From: Hysterangium stoloniferum
Lineage: Eukaryota > Basidiomycota > Agaricomycetes > Hysterangiales > Hysterangiaceae
Direction: 5' to 3'
Length of the DNA: 64,000 bases
Assembly (NCBI GenBank): GCA_015178975.1
Contig: WHVD01000065.1
Coordinates: 414,184-478,183, forward strand
The translations under genes were made by a program, and so were the position numbers. This document shows positions 23,001 to 34,300 of this stretch, one piece after another. The stretch's first letter is position 1, and each line of letters opens with the position of its first letter. A model generated the notes under the pieces. It worked only from the letters and a program-made list of their open reading frames with translations. It made no database searches and was not told the origin of the DNA.

Positions 23001-24042
23001 TTTTTCAAAAGTTCCATCAGCTGACTGGGATCTCGGACCAACCAACACAAATCTTAACGAACAGTCACATCAAGCAACAAATCGTGCCACAGGTGTCCAC
23101 ATCCCACTTGCAGAGGCAATTGACAGGTGAGTTACATGAATGATTTATAATTATCACAGATATCTAATCTCATTACTACAGTGCATTTGAACACGATAAA
23201 CAGATTTCACGGGAACTTCAATTGGCATCGGAAAACTGCATCTTGACGAACCATCGAAACACACTCACACACCGGTTCATCTCAAATAATCATTGGACTT
23301 CTCTACGTATTGAACAAGTGGACACGGCTGATCGCATACGCAAGGAGGTCACAAATATCGAAATCAAATTGGCAGCAGCATTAGAAGAAAAGAAGATAGC
23401 TATAGAGAACGTGAATCAATTACGAACTGAGAAGAAACAAGTGTCTGGTGGTAAGAAGATTAATCTCAAAGCTTCTGGGAGAGGCTTTCCAACACCAGCT
23501 GTTGCAATATCCACTGAAAAGGAAAATTTCCCTTTCCCATCCCTATCCTTATCCTCTTCATCTTATCATCCCACATCTGCTGAGCCCTTCTATGCATCAC
23601 TCCCTCCTGAACTGGAGCCTCCCACATCCGCCGAGCCCTTCTACACATCACTCCCTCCTGAACTGGAGCCTCCCACATCCGCTGAGCCCTTCTACGCATC
23701 ACTCCCTCCTGAACTGGAGCCTCCCACATCTGCCGAGCCCTTCTACACATCACTCCCTCCTGAACTGGAGCCTCCCACATCCACCGAGCCCTTCTACGCA
23801 TCACTCCCTCCTGAACTGGAGCCTCCCACATCTGCCAAGCCCTTCTTGCATCACTCCCTCCTGAACTGGAGCCTCCCACATCCGCCGAGCCCTTCTACGC
23901 ATCACTCCCTCCTGAACTGGAGCCACCTCCATCTTCTTATAACGTTCATTTATCTTACCTCCAACAATCTAGACTGTACACGAATTCTGAGCCTGTGTTT
24001 CCATCTGCCACCTGCCCTCCCAATCTTCGTTCTAACCAATAA
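20041..24042 (+). CDS. MULE-type transposase with C-terminal PPELEP repeats
   Basis: Coding segments separated by about a dozen 45-60 bp introns can be followed from ATG 20041 (MSSSSINLSSLLKVAG) to TAA 24040-24042. A Cys/His-rich part lies near 20880-21360 (CVDGWGDGSG, CCGHFMCSH, CKFNDGKCKG). The catalytic core has the order seen in basidiomycete MULEs. HDTTYKCVFGAFNEWE (first Asp) is near 22285, FMVDGSAPQMQGLGDF (second Asp) near 22560, and TNTNLNEQSHQATN (Glu) near 23045. A Lys/Glu-rich helical stretch then leads into the tandem repeats. One base is missing in repeat unit 6, so the present frame ends differently from the ancestral one. Assignment of the D-D-E residues is by pattern, not by alignment. 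Confidence 0.75.
23570..23925 (+). repeat. Seven tandem 51-bp units coding a 17-residue repeat
   Basis: Units start at 23570, 23621, 23672, 23723, 23774, 23825 and 23875. Six are 51 bp and unit six (23825-23874) is 50 bp. Each codes PTSAEPFY(A/T)SLPPELEP. Alternating A and T variants at one position suggest a higher-order duplication of unit pairs. The 1-bp loss in unit six shifts the frame of everything downstream. The antisense strand is also open across the block, a by-product of the repeat. Confidence 0.95.
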
Positions 24043-24183
24043 CCAATATAAATTTTTTATTACTGTAATTATTTTAGTTTGTTATAATATTTAGTTAATT
24101 ATTCAATTTTAATATTTAGTTAACTAATTAAACTTCCTTAAATGGACAGGACGACTCAACTCTTACAGATTATGCATAGCCTC

Positions 24184-24192
24184 TTTTAGTAG
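24184..24192. repeat. 9-bp target-site duplication of the MULE, right copy
   Basis: TTTTAGTAG, identical to 19809-19817. Confidence 0.85.
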
Positions 24193-24287
24193 GCCTTTCG
24201 GTCTGGGACAAGTCTGTCTAAACATTCTGACATGAGCCAATTCAGTTTTACGCGGGATTAATGTGACCGGTTTGGCTACACCATATT

Positions 24288-24392
24288 AGAGAGTATTTGC
24301 AAATGAAATATTAGCAAACTGAATTGGTTCCTGATATTCATATCAGGACCACCATTCAGTTTGCTAATATATATTAGTTGCAAATACTCTCT
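24288..24392. mobile_element. 105-bp foldback element
   Basis: The arms AGAGAGTATTTGCAA and TTGCAAATACTCTCT extend inward through ATTAGCAAACTGAAT and its complement. A central TCCTGATAT/ATATCAGGA closes the hairpin. ATT flanks both ends (24285-24287, 24393-24395). Nearly the whole length can form one stem. Confidence 0.75.
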
Positions 24393-24422
24393 ATTAATCC
24401 TACACTAACGATTCATAGCCAT

Positions 24423-24643
24423 CACTGCTGGGCTGATCCCCTATAGGGGACACTCAAAATCCTTCTCAGTGAGGTGAAATTTAAGAAATGGATTTCGTTT
24501 GCCACAAAATTTCAAATTGATTTCCTTATAAGGAAATTAATAGAATCTTGCAGTGCACAAAATCCATTTCTTAAATTCTAACAAAATTTGACATCCCTGC
24601 AAAGGATTTTGTGGTGCTCCAAAAGTGGTTCACCCCAGCAGTG
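24423..24643. mobile_element. 221-bp MITE with CACTG ends
   Basis: CACTGCTGGG at 24423 and CCCAGCAGTG ending at 24643 are inverted copies, flanked by CAT on both sides (24420-24422, 24644-24646). Subterminal arms AATTTAAGAAATGGATTT and AAATCCATTTCTTAAATT pair as well. CACTG ends with a 3-bp duplication fit the CACTA superfamily. Confidence 0.78.
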
Positions 24644-24646
24644 CAT

Positions 24647-25099
24647 AGAAAGTAAATGAATACAAAAATATCACTATGGAAATGACCGCAGACTGGCTGT
24701 GAGGTGTGTTGGTACTAGATTAATACATTAATACATATTATTTCTCCAAGCGTGTTGCGTAACAAAGGAGGTGAACCAAGTGGTTGGTTTGCCTTAGGGT
24801 GCTATTCAGTTTCATACCTTTTCCAGTAATGAATGCCAGTTCCCTTCAGTTCTCATATCCTCGAGGCATATTTGTGACAAATAAAGAGATAGTTCTCCAA
24901 TCGGCCTTATCAGTCTTGTTGCCTGTTGTGGAAACACTGAGCACCGATGAATAATTCGTCAAAGCGACTAAATGATCGCTGTGTCCGGTGCGAAGTTCGA
25001 GAAGAACCACATATATATTTAATAGAGTACACCAAAAAAATTCCATTCAAAACAATATGATTTGTCAACTACCATTCCGTCGTAAATAATATACGCCAT
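24647..25099. other. Intergenic, no gene seen
   Basis: 3' flank shared by the MITE and the minus-strand reductase. A minus frame at 25046-24846 has no recognisable motif. Confidence 0.5.
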
Positions 25100-26451
25100 T
25101 TAATGGCCTAGGAACCGTGTGGCTCCCCAGAGAGTTGCACCAACCGCAGCCACCACACCAGCCCTCAAAATTATCGATCTCCTCTTACCATTTGGAGGAC
25201 CCCCAGCACCAGCGCCTTCAAGTTCTTGGATTTCCTGGTCAGTAAGAACTATCCCCAAAAGTGATGTAAACCATATATTTAAGGGAGAGTAAAGGAATTG
25301 CTGTACCAAGATTTCCTGCTTCCACGTAACCTTTCAGCCGTTCTAATTTCGAGCTTGCGCTGGTCAAACAGGTATTGATATAGAACAATGGAATATGTAT
25401 ACACACGTACGTTACAACGACGGCACCCTTAGCTTTAGCCCACGCAAGAAGAATCTGTTCAGACGCAGCACCACTTCGCTCGTGAATTTTTCCTAGTACT
25501 TTGTCAACTGGGCCACCAGAGTATTGCGTTATAGGACTAAAAATGCCAATAGGAAATTAGAGAGACGGCGGCATGATTCTGGTATAAGAGATCGTACAGC
25601 AACGGACTGTATGCCTCGACGACAATGCCGTGCTTCTTGCAGAAATCGACGGTCGGTTGCTGATCCTTCCATACATACGGGTGCAGCTCAATCTAGAAGA
25701 CACGGTCAACAAATTAATATGTTCTGCAAAAATATCAAATGTTTTACTTGGTTAGCAGCGGGCTTTATCTTGCCTTCTCTCAGGACAAGTTCAAGAAGGC
25801 CAACGTCATAGTTACTGACGCCTATGGACCTGTATTTTACCATTACTTTTCTGGGAGGAAGGGTTTATCATTTCGGCGTACTTTGCAAATCCCTTCTCAA
25901 AGAATTCTTCAAATTTTCTCCAAAGCTTCGGAATATCACCATGATCGATAGATTCGTCTGGGCCATGGATCAAATACAGATCAACGTATGTCAGTCCAAG
26001 CTGAATTTTTCGTGCAGATGAGCATCGCCAGATATCTAGTTCAAACACCATTACTCACATTGGCTAGTGAGTTTTTGATCGCCGTATCCACGTCCGTGCG
26101 TCCCGAAAACTTTGTAGTGATAAATAATTTGTCGCGTGGTAGACCGCTTTCTTTGATGGCTTGACCTGCTTCCTTTTCATTCCCGTAACTTTGTGCGGTG
26201 TCTTTTTCACTATTTGAGTAGGACAGATTTGAATGAATACTCAAATAATTCACCTAGATGCTCAAAACCGACAGAAAAGGCTTGGTCAACCTGGTTTACA
26301 CCTTCATCGCCATTTCCCGCATGCCATGTACCAAATGCTATGCTGGGAATCGTCACACCTGCAAAAGTAACGAAAGATAATTTATCGTAGGATTCGTAAT
26401 TCCAGAGAAACCGCCTCACCAGTGTTTAGTTTGATGTAATTCCAAGGCATC
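25100..26451 (-). CDS. Aldo-keto reductase, copy 1, with hydrophobic C-terminal tail
   Basis: The minus-strand gene starts [11 protein letters not shown] at 26451 and ends at 25100, with the same nine-exon plan as copy 2, about 300 residues. The AKR tetrad is present: Asp and Tyr in [13 protein letters not shown], Lys in LFITTKFSG, His in [13 protein letters not shown]-site blocks [19 protein letters not shown] and [10 protein letters not shown] are also seen. Unlike most AKRs it ends with a basic stretch (NGKRRS) and about 20 small or hydrophobic residues ([17 protein letters not shown]...), which could be a C-terminal membrane anchor. The substrate is unknown; the family reduces aldehydes and ketones. 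Its divergent partner lies 1.5 kb away. Confidence 0.9.
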
Positions 26452-27970
26452 TGTCTGAGTGAGTAGTGGGGAGAAGAAATGTGTACTCGCGGGAAGCCAT
26501 TATCAATGAGAATGTCAATAGAAGTTATTTTAGGAATCACACTCCGCTTTTAGATTTTGCCATGGAAAATTCATATTTAAATAAAGATACTTGGGGAGAG
26601 GAGGAGTTTGGAAGACTCTAAAGTGTTGAAGAGGAACTCTACAATATTTTCAGTCTTGTGTATCAACTGTATAGCGGACTGAAGTATTACTGAGCTTGTA
26701 GAGGGTTTTGTGGGAGATATCGCAACAACTGATAATACCAGGGTGGAACAAATGATAGTCGTGACAAAGTAATTGGGGGGGGGGGGGGGACAAAGGGGTT
26801 GCACGCCTTTGTTGCCTTTGCATTAGTTTTGACAGCGTATATGATCTATCCTGACATACAGTGGCTCGATCATATTTATGCGGTGGATTGCTTCTCAACA
26901 TGAAGACTCGTCAGGGCGCATTTTTCGTTAAATTTTACTGTTAATGAATGGGATGAGAGAAGCTTGTTAAGAGTCAGACACATCTCTGTACAACTCTGAG
27001 AGGGAGGTACCTATATATAGGACTTGCAACCTGATCAAATACCTCAATTGAGTTATGGGTCAAGAATATGGCTCCAGAGTATGAGAAATATGAGAATTGG
27101 GGAAATGTCGTATATTACTGGAAATGGTGTGATCGTGAAACTGAATAGAACTTTGCCTCAAACCAATGCCCCGGTTCATGTGCTTAGAGTCTCAGATTAG
27201 TCCTTCATTTTGTCCTTGTCGTCAATACCATTCTCTGCATGTTTCTCCGAGTCCACTATAGGGGTAATGCGGATATACAAACACAATAAAGCTATTAAAG
27301 TCAATTGCGCAGCGATAAGGAACACATACTAGTGAGCAACAACCTCACTAATGGTTATATTGATATATACATAATTTTATATACCTATAAGGAACTACAA
27401 GTGGAATGAGAAAGATACTAATAACGACTCTTAAAGGAATCTGGGTACCTCTTAGTGAGTGACAACCTCATTAAGAGATTGCGCTCTCGATCGTATTACC
27501 ATATGGGTCGCGTATGCGACTGAACTATACAGGTAAGCGAACAACATGTATATCCTGTTCCAGGTTATTAATTATGATATATGTATCTTTCATTTCAAGT
27601 GCCTCCGTGTAGTAAGGTGTGCCTTTATTGAGGATATGGGGAGAATATCTGCCCTCAGTGATGATATAGTATTATTTAGGAAGTACTGATCATGATTGAT
27701 CATGATGAATTCATATAAATTCCTTTCTCTAACCTATGATCCCTGAAAAGCTTCCGGGTCCCGTCAGTAGCATATTATTCCATGACAGTACAAAAAAAAA
27801 GGCCTCCATCGCCTCCTCAGATGTCTTTATTTGAATACCTAGATAGTACGAGAAATTTTACAACGGAATCTAAAAGCGGAATGTGATTTCAAACTAAGCT
27901 CTGTGGTATCTCTCTCACTGTCAATGACTTCCCACGAGTACATATTTCTTCTTTCCTATTATTCACACAG
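26452..27970. promoter_or_regulatory. Divergent spacer between the two reductase genes
   Basis: About 100 bp upstream of each ATG are related in inverted orientation (ATCTAAAAGCGGA..TGTGATT and ACTTCCC..CGAGTAC), so the proximal promoters belong to the duplication. A run of 15 G lies at 26775-26789. Two similar palindromic motifs, TAGTGAG...CTCACTA near 27330 and TTAGTGAG...CTCATTAA near 27450, may bound a small decayed repeat. No further gene is seen. Confidence 0.55.
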
Positions 27971-29246
27971 ATGCCTTGGACAAACATCAAACTAAACACT
28001 AGTGAGCCAGTGTCTCAAAATTTATGAGTCACGATGAAGTACTTCTCATTTGCTTTGCAGGTGCAACGATTCCTAACATAGCGTTCGGTACCTGGCACGC
28101 AGGGAATGGCGATGAAGGCGTGAAGCAGCTTGACCAGGCCTTTTCTGTCGGTTTTGAGCATATCGGTGAGTAGTGAGGAGAATCTTCATTGGAACAGTCG
28201 TACCCACATCCCGTAAAAGACACTGCTCAAAATTATGGAAATGAAAAGGAAGCAGGTCAAGCCATCAAAGAAAGCGGTCTACCACGCGACAAATTATTTA
28301 TCACTACAAAGTTTTCGGGACGCACGGACGTGGATACGGCGATCAAAAACTCACTAGCCAATGTGAGTAATGGTGTTTGAACTAGATATCTGGCGATGCT
28401 CATCTGCACGAAAAATTCAGCTTGGACTGACATACGTTGATCTGTATTTGATCCATGGCCCAGACGAATCTATCGATCATGGTGATATTCCGAAGCTTTG
28501 GAGAAAATTTGAAGAATTCTTTGAGAAGGGATTTGCAAAGTACGCCGAAATGATAAACCCTTCCTCCCCAGAAAAGTAATGGTACATCCAGGTCCATAGG
28601 CGTCAGTAACTATGATGTTGGCCTTCTTGAACTTGTCCTGAGAGAAGGCAAGATAAAACCTGCTGCTAACCAAGTAAAACATTTGATATTTTTGCAGAAC
28701 ATATTAATTTGTTGACCATGTCTTCTAGATTGAGCTGCACCCGTATGTATGGAAGGAGCAGCAACCGACCGTCGATTTCTGCAAGAAGCACAGCATTGTC
28801 GTCGAGGCATACAGTCCGTTGCTGTACGATCTCTTTTGCCAGAATCATGCCGCCGTCTCTCTAATTTCCTATTGGCATTTTTAGTCCTATAACGAAATAC
28901 TCTGGTGGCCCAGTTGACAAAGTACTAGGAAAAATTCACGGGCGAAGTGGTGCTGCATCTGAACAGATTCTTCTTGCGTGGGCTAAAGCTAAGGGTGCCG
29001 TTGTCGTAACGTACGTGTGTATACATATTCCGTTGTACCATATCAATACCTGTTTGACCAGCGCAAGCTCGAAATTAGAACGGCTGAAAGGTTATGTGGA
29101 AGCAGGAAATCTTGGTACAGCAATTCCTTTACTCTCCCTTAAATATATGGTTGACATTACTTTTGGGGATAGTTCTCACAGATCAGGAAATACAAGAGCT
29201 TGAAACCGCTGGTGCTGGGGGTCCTCCAAATGGTAAGGGGAGATAG
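27971..29246 (+). CDS. Aldo-keto reductase, copy 2, tail lost by a stop codon
   Basis: Nine exons (27971-28001, 28061-28165, 28220-28362, 28421-28539, 28592-28673, 28729-28823, 28885-29010, 29062-29114, 29173-29246) give 275 residues. The catalytic tetrad is intact at Asp46, Tyr51, Lys76 and His105. It is an inverted paralogue of copy 1. Exons 3-8 with their introns are nearly identical, while exons 1-2 and the first two introns are clearly diverged. At the C-terminus AGATCG of copy 1 reads AGATAG here, so the protein stops after PPNGKGR and lacks the hydrophobic tail. It should be a soluble cytosolic enzyme. Function is inferred from family only. Confidence 0.9.
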
Positions 29247-31690
29247 ACCATTATGAGGGCCGCTGTGAACTGTTTAAGCCTTTTAAGATGGCACATATTA
29301 TTCTTGACGGAATAATAACTGAACAATGTTATTGTTTTTGGGTGGAATTTTACTTCACTTTATTGAATACTATATATGGGGTTCTTCTTTAACATCCCCA
29401 TATTATGCATAGTGATCATTAGTCACCCTCAAGGTGGCGGCCAGCGCCCTCAGACAATAGGCAACAAACCAGATGTAGGCATTTGGAAAGCCATCAATAT
29501 CAGACGTACTGTCAGCGCCAGTAGCTGTCGTACTTAAAAAAAGCACTGCTTTTCTAAAACCGTTTAGGTGGTTTGAACCCAGAATCCGCTGAGATTTGAC
29601 GGAGGTATGCCGATTTTATTCAACCCGTCGAATTCTCAGAGAAAATTTGAGGCCTCTCACCGGTACCTAATTCCCTGGCTCTGTATTCCTCTAAACATAA
29701 CTACAAAATACAAAGATATATTATAGAGCTTAACTGATTGTATTTGCATGCCTATTCGCACCTTACTCGTCTGCATCCACTTTGCCGCCTTCCGCGCCGC
29801 TCTCCAACTTGAACCACAAACTGAGCCCCAGCCAACTTACCGCTACGATCAATTACATATTCCCCATTGTTTCTGATTGAAAATGCGTTCGACTACTGGG
29901 CTAAATAGATAACTTTCGATGCCTCCGGCCTCGGACCTTCGGGAGTGACGATGGAGCCACAAAAACGTACTCAAGCAGGCGTACATGGTACAAGGTCTGT
30001 ACCTGAAAAACTGGCACTCTTTATTCTCATGATCATGTTTGTCTACTAGAGTCTAGGGCCTCATACTGCGGATGAAATAAGCTTCAGAGTCTCCAAAGAA
30101 TTATTTGGGTAAGATCACACGTTTGTAAGTTTGGAGCTCATACACGTATAATTTGTTTAACACCACCCATCTCCCCCATTGTGAGTTCGGAATCCAGTCA
30201 AGTGGGCTATAATGCAGCAATTCAGATATTTTTTGGAGCTGTTGAGAACGTCGGGATGCAATGCAATGAAGTTCCCCGTATAAGGTGCATACCTCAATAC
30301 TGGCCTCGTGTTGCACTTGTGAACAAGGTTTTCTACCAAGAACTCATACTGAGTCATCATACATTCACCCTACTTCATAAACGATTTAGTTAGCTTTCGA
30401 CGCTGTCGATGCACCACGAGCCACACTGTCCACTCTAGGCTCCAGGATTTGGTCAGCCGGATATTCTAAGGACAATATGAACTTTATGTTTTTCACCACT
30501 GGAGAATACAATTCTTAATTTAACAAGTTTCAAGCGAAGTTCCCAAGAGCTCTGGTCATACCGACCATGCTTTTCACTAGGTGCTTACTACCTGTAGTTT
30601 TCAGCTACATTTGTGTCTGAATGCGACCTCGGATTCGCAGCTTCTATCTCTCCATATAGGACTTGAGAGTTTGTAGTCATAACAGTATTACTTCCTCAAA
30701 TTCCCTATTATTTTAATGCTTACATATCCTGAATAGCATCTGAAAAAATGTACATGAACATTTATTATTGGACATTAATCTCTTGTTCTATTGTTATACA
30801 GCTCCGGGATAAATACACATGCGAGACGCTGAAATGATGGCAGTATTCCGAAAAACTCGCACCCGTGCAAATGGGGAAGTTTTTAGACATTTTTTAAACG
30901 GGTATTCTCAACGGGGCAGATATAGTCGGAGGAGACTTCTGTAGGATGTGGGTGAACCCAAAAATGTTCTATTCTCTCTATCTCTTCCTCCTAGACTATA
31001 TATAGAGTTTCTCGCAGGCTGTACTAATAGCATAATGTTGACGCAAGTAATATTTCTCCATGTAGTGCCGGTCATCGAATTGCCGGGTACTGATCCGACA
31101 ACAGCAGATACTCGGCTTTCAAGGAATTCGTCGGATATCGATAGTGAACCAGTTGGATTTCATCAATTTTTCTGGATATACTAAACACGTTTTGGTTGCA
31201 CAGTGAACGAAGAATTTGTTCGAAATCAGACAAAAGGGCTTACCTTTGCGTTGTGACGCCTTCTTGTGATAGAGATCAACGGTGAACCAACGATCAACGG
31301 CTGGGTCGGATCAGGAAACTTGCGGTATAATGTCCGAATGATGTAGGCCTTCTTGCCGCTCAAATTTTATATAAATACTATGTGCAATTGATCAAACATA
31401 ATTATCAAGTTACGTTACTGTTGCTATGCTGAATATCTATTCCAGTTCACCTCATGAGCGTTTTATCAAAGATCCCAAACCTTTGATAGCATACTTAGAA
31501 CTCCTTGAGGAAATAAGGCATCGTCGGCATTTAATTTACGCGTCTTAGCTCCGTATCAACAACCGACAACAAATATCTAAATTAGGCAATGATACCGACA
31601 ATTGAGGTTTCAGGCCATAATGAGACAACAACAGAACAAAGTAGCCAATAATTCACGGTTCGTATGGAATTAAAAATAGTTTCCCAGTGA
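29247..31690. other. Intergenic, no gene seen
   Basis: About 2.4 kb of moderately AT-rich sequence. Frames at 30101-30393 on both strands and at 30948-31184 lack motifs. No TIR, LTR or RNA signal was recognised. Confidence 0.45.
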
Positions 31691-31734
31691 TCTAAATGGG
31701 CTGCAGGTGACTTTTTTGAGAAGCAGATGGAAGG

Positions 31735-31900
31735 CGGGTTGAACCGGTTAAGATCACTGATCGGGGCATTTGAGATACCAAGTCTGGGGCGCTGAATATA
31801 AGGGGCAAGTCTCCCTGCAGTTCACATTTTCTGCGTTTCCTTCCATCTTCACTGTCGTACACTTGACGTGCACGCTCCATTACGTTTTTTTTTCTTTCAA
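31735..31900 (+). promoter_or_regulatory. Promoter and leader shared with the second secreted-protein gene
   Basis: GAATATAAGGGGC near 31794 is a TATA-like box. The leader segment CACTTGACGTGCACGCTCCAT (about 31859) recurs almost unchanged upstream of the second gene (near 36497), where TATATAAGGGGC lies near 36426. Conservation of box, spacing and leader supports a shared promoter. Confidence 0.6.
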
Positions 31901-31948
31901 ACTAGCATTTGCATATTCATTTTATCTTATTTTCTGAGATTTCACGTC

Positions 31949-32952
31949 ATGAAGTACTCTACTGCATTGTTCTCTGTCATCCTCATTTCAGCTGTTGCGT
32001 CTGCTCCTGTGAAGCGCGACGTCGACCCCAATCTTGTACCCGATCTCGGTTTCACAGCTGGCAAGAACCCTACTGGTAAATACTCTATTTCCTCCCCTTT
32101 TCACTATAATTCACCATCATACATAGGTACCGGTGATTGCGACGGCGCCGTGAATGGTGCAGATGGCAAGCCCATCAAGGTCCCCTGCGCATGTCCTCCG
32201 GATAGGGCAACATTCCTTACTGCAATCAATAAAGACATTGCGGCTGGCCACGCAGTTAACAACCCCAGTGTCAAGGTTTCATTCCCGACGGACAACAGCG
32301 TGGCTTCGCAACAAGCGCGAATTACCGCTGCATCGATTTCTTTGCAGAATCTGCACGGTCCTGGTCAAGGATGTCCGATTGTGAGCACGACATTGCAAGC
32401 GCAATCTAAGGCGATCGATGCTGGTACGCAACAGCCGCCCCCCGTCCGTGCACCCGCACCTGTGCCCGACCCTGCCCCAGGTATGTCCCATCTAGGTTTA
32501 TAAAATTATCAGTGGAAGTTAAAACCATGTAAAACAGCCTCGGGTGGTTTTAACCCGGCCCTCGTTCCAGATCTTGGTTTCACAGCCGGTAAGAACCCTA
32601 CCGGTAAGTGCTTTGTTTCTTCGCCTATGTACCATATTCACCATCACATGCAGGCACCGGTGACTGTGACGGCGCCGTAAATGGTGCAGATGGCAAACCC
32701 ATCAAGGTTCCTTGTGCATGCCCTCCAGACAGGGAGGCATTTCTCAGAGCCGTCCAAGCAGATGTAGCCGCCGGCCATGCAGTCAACAACCCCACCGTCC
32801 AAGTTTCATTTCCCACAGACAACAGTGTCGCGTCGCAACTTGCACGTATTAATGCTGCTACTATCTCATTGCAGAATTTGCGCGGTCCTGGTCAGGGATG
32901 TCCCGTTGTCAGCACAACGTTACAAGCCCAGGCTGCTGCGCTGAAGCAATGA
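31949..32952 (+). CDS. Secreted two-domain four-cysteine protein, function unknown
   Basis: Four exons (31949-32075, 32127-32480, 32538-32603, 32654-32952) give 281 residues. MKYSTALFSVILISAVASA is a signal peptide; the following PVKRDV offers a Kex2-type KR site. Two copies of a domain of about 105 residues follow. Each begins NP(A/N)LVPDLGFTAGKNPTG, has TGDCDGAVNGADGKPIKVPC, CACPPDR, VSFPTDNSVASQ and GPGQGCP, and contains four cysteines. A Pro/Ala linker separates them. Each copy is split by an intron at exactly the same codon (NPT-G), so the duplication involved an exon pair. Similar single-domain secreted proteins occur across Agaricomycetes as hypothetical proteins; that is from memory and no activity is known to me. 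Confidence 0.88.
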
Positions 32953-34300
32953 AGAGGAACAATGGTTTGATAGTATTCCGTCTGGGAAGCTTGGCAGAAG
33001 ATAAAAATCATGTAATATGCTACTTTTATTATACCACTATACTCTATGTGAGTATTCTATTTCCTTCCACAGCAACCTGGGTGTGATTTTCCACCTTTAA
33101 GCGTTTCTTCACCAAGCATACACCAGAAAATCCGTCCATATCTCTGGAGAATGTTCGAAACTGGATAAGTCCAGAACGCTTTATCGATGTTTTCATCAAT
33201 CGCTGCCTGCCTTCTGATGATTTTAAGAATGTATATAATCAAAAATACTCGGATGCTATGAGAGAACTGGCGTCGTTTAGCTTGTTCTGTCGAGACAGCA
33301 TAATTCATAAGTGCGATCCTGTAACATAAAAAATATTTTAACAATCGTCCGATGTGATTCAATAATTTATCATGTTTGTTTGATAATACTAAGCTGATAT
33401 ATACAGCCTTTTGCCAGTCGGCATACTAAGATGTCTGTATAGTCATAAGGCCCAAATTTGGGTAATACTTAGATCACTTAGTCGGTATTAACATCCAAAT
33501 TTCATTGGTTTTTCGCCCTCAAGTAAATCCACCCACCCTTAAATCTCGCTTGGGTTAAATTCTCGTCTTTATGCATGGCGAGCTTGAGGAAACCCACTCA
33601 CCGTGATCATTACGCTCGCTTACCGTTTTGTTTTAATCTCCAAGACCATCTTATTCCATGACCGTGTGGTGTTGACCTTAATTATCCATCATGTTGTATC
33701 GGGTCATAGGAAGTGGGTTAAAAGACGCGGAATATTTCTATCAAGTGTGGTTGCTGAGGCATCCATCCTCTGTTTCAACGCTCTTGATTTTGACATACTT
33801 GTATTTGCAGTTGAATTTCTACGTGAATCGCGTCGACTAATTCCAATATACTGTTCATATAGACCACTTACCCTGTCGCAGCGAGGAGTTAGTTTTAAAG
33901 TGATAACCTTTCCTGGCGCTGCTTCAACGTGAGCGTACATGGCAATTACTTTTGAGATCCAAAGTGGAATTTTTTTATTGATTTTCAAACTCTGCACTAT
34001 GTAATCAGAGTCCATTGGAGCTTGCTGTTGAGGTGTTGGAAGGCAGAGGGGACTAAGCAGGAGACTGGAAGGTCTGCATGTACTTAACTGGGAGGTCTAG
34101 TTCTAGATATGAGTGGAGCTGAAAGGCTGCTGTCTAATGCAGCCTTACATTGGCATTGGTCCAGACATTGATAGGACCAAAGTGTATTCTTCAATAATGG
34201 CGAGTACAATACACAATGATGATGGTAAGTAAAACAATTGTCTAAAAATGTACTATGCGCATCTGTAATAATGTGATCAGTATGTCATAAGCCACCAGGC
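32953..34300. other. 3' flank and spacer, no gene seen
   Basis: The first ~120 bp are similar to the 3' flank of the second secreted-protein gene (TTTGATAGTATTCCGT, GAAGATAAAA). The rest shows no supported gene; frames at 33057-33362 and 33603-34015 have no motif. Confidence 0.5.

Larger units (their letters stand above)
19818..24183 (+). mobile_element. Mutator-like DNA transposon (MULE), almost complete
   Basis: The element is 4,366 bp. Terminal inverted repeats of about 33 bp (19818-19850 and 24151-24183) begin GAG and share CATAATCTGTAAGAG; about 28 of 33 positions match, and the inner 24 bp match at 22 positions. A 9-bp direct repeat flanks it. One multi-exon gene (20041-24042) fills the interior. 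TIR, duplication and coding content together make this a recent insertion. Whether it still moves depends on the frameshift in its 3' repeat block. Confidence 0.85.

Noticed and set aside
23466..23879. Antisense ORF of 137 codons (WMWEAPVQEGV repeats)
   Set aside because: It is the reverse reading of the 51-bp tandem repeat; repeat periodicity keeps it open without implying a gene.
26775..26789. Run of 15 G as a possible G-quadruplex regulator
   Set aside because: A single homopolymer between divergent genes is also a common sequencing or slippage product; not enough to call a regulatory site.
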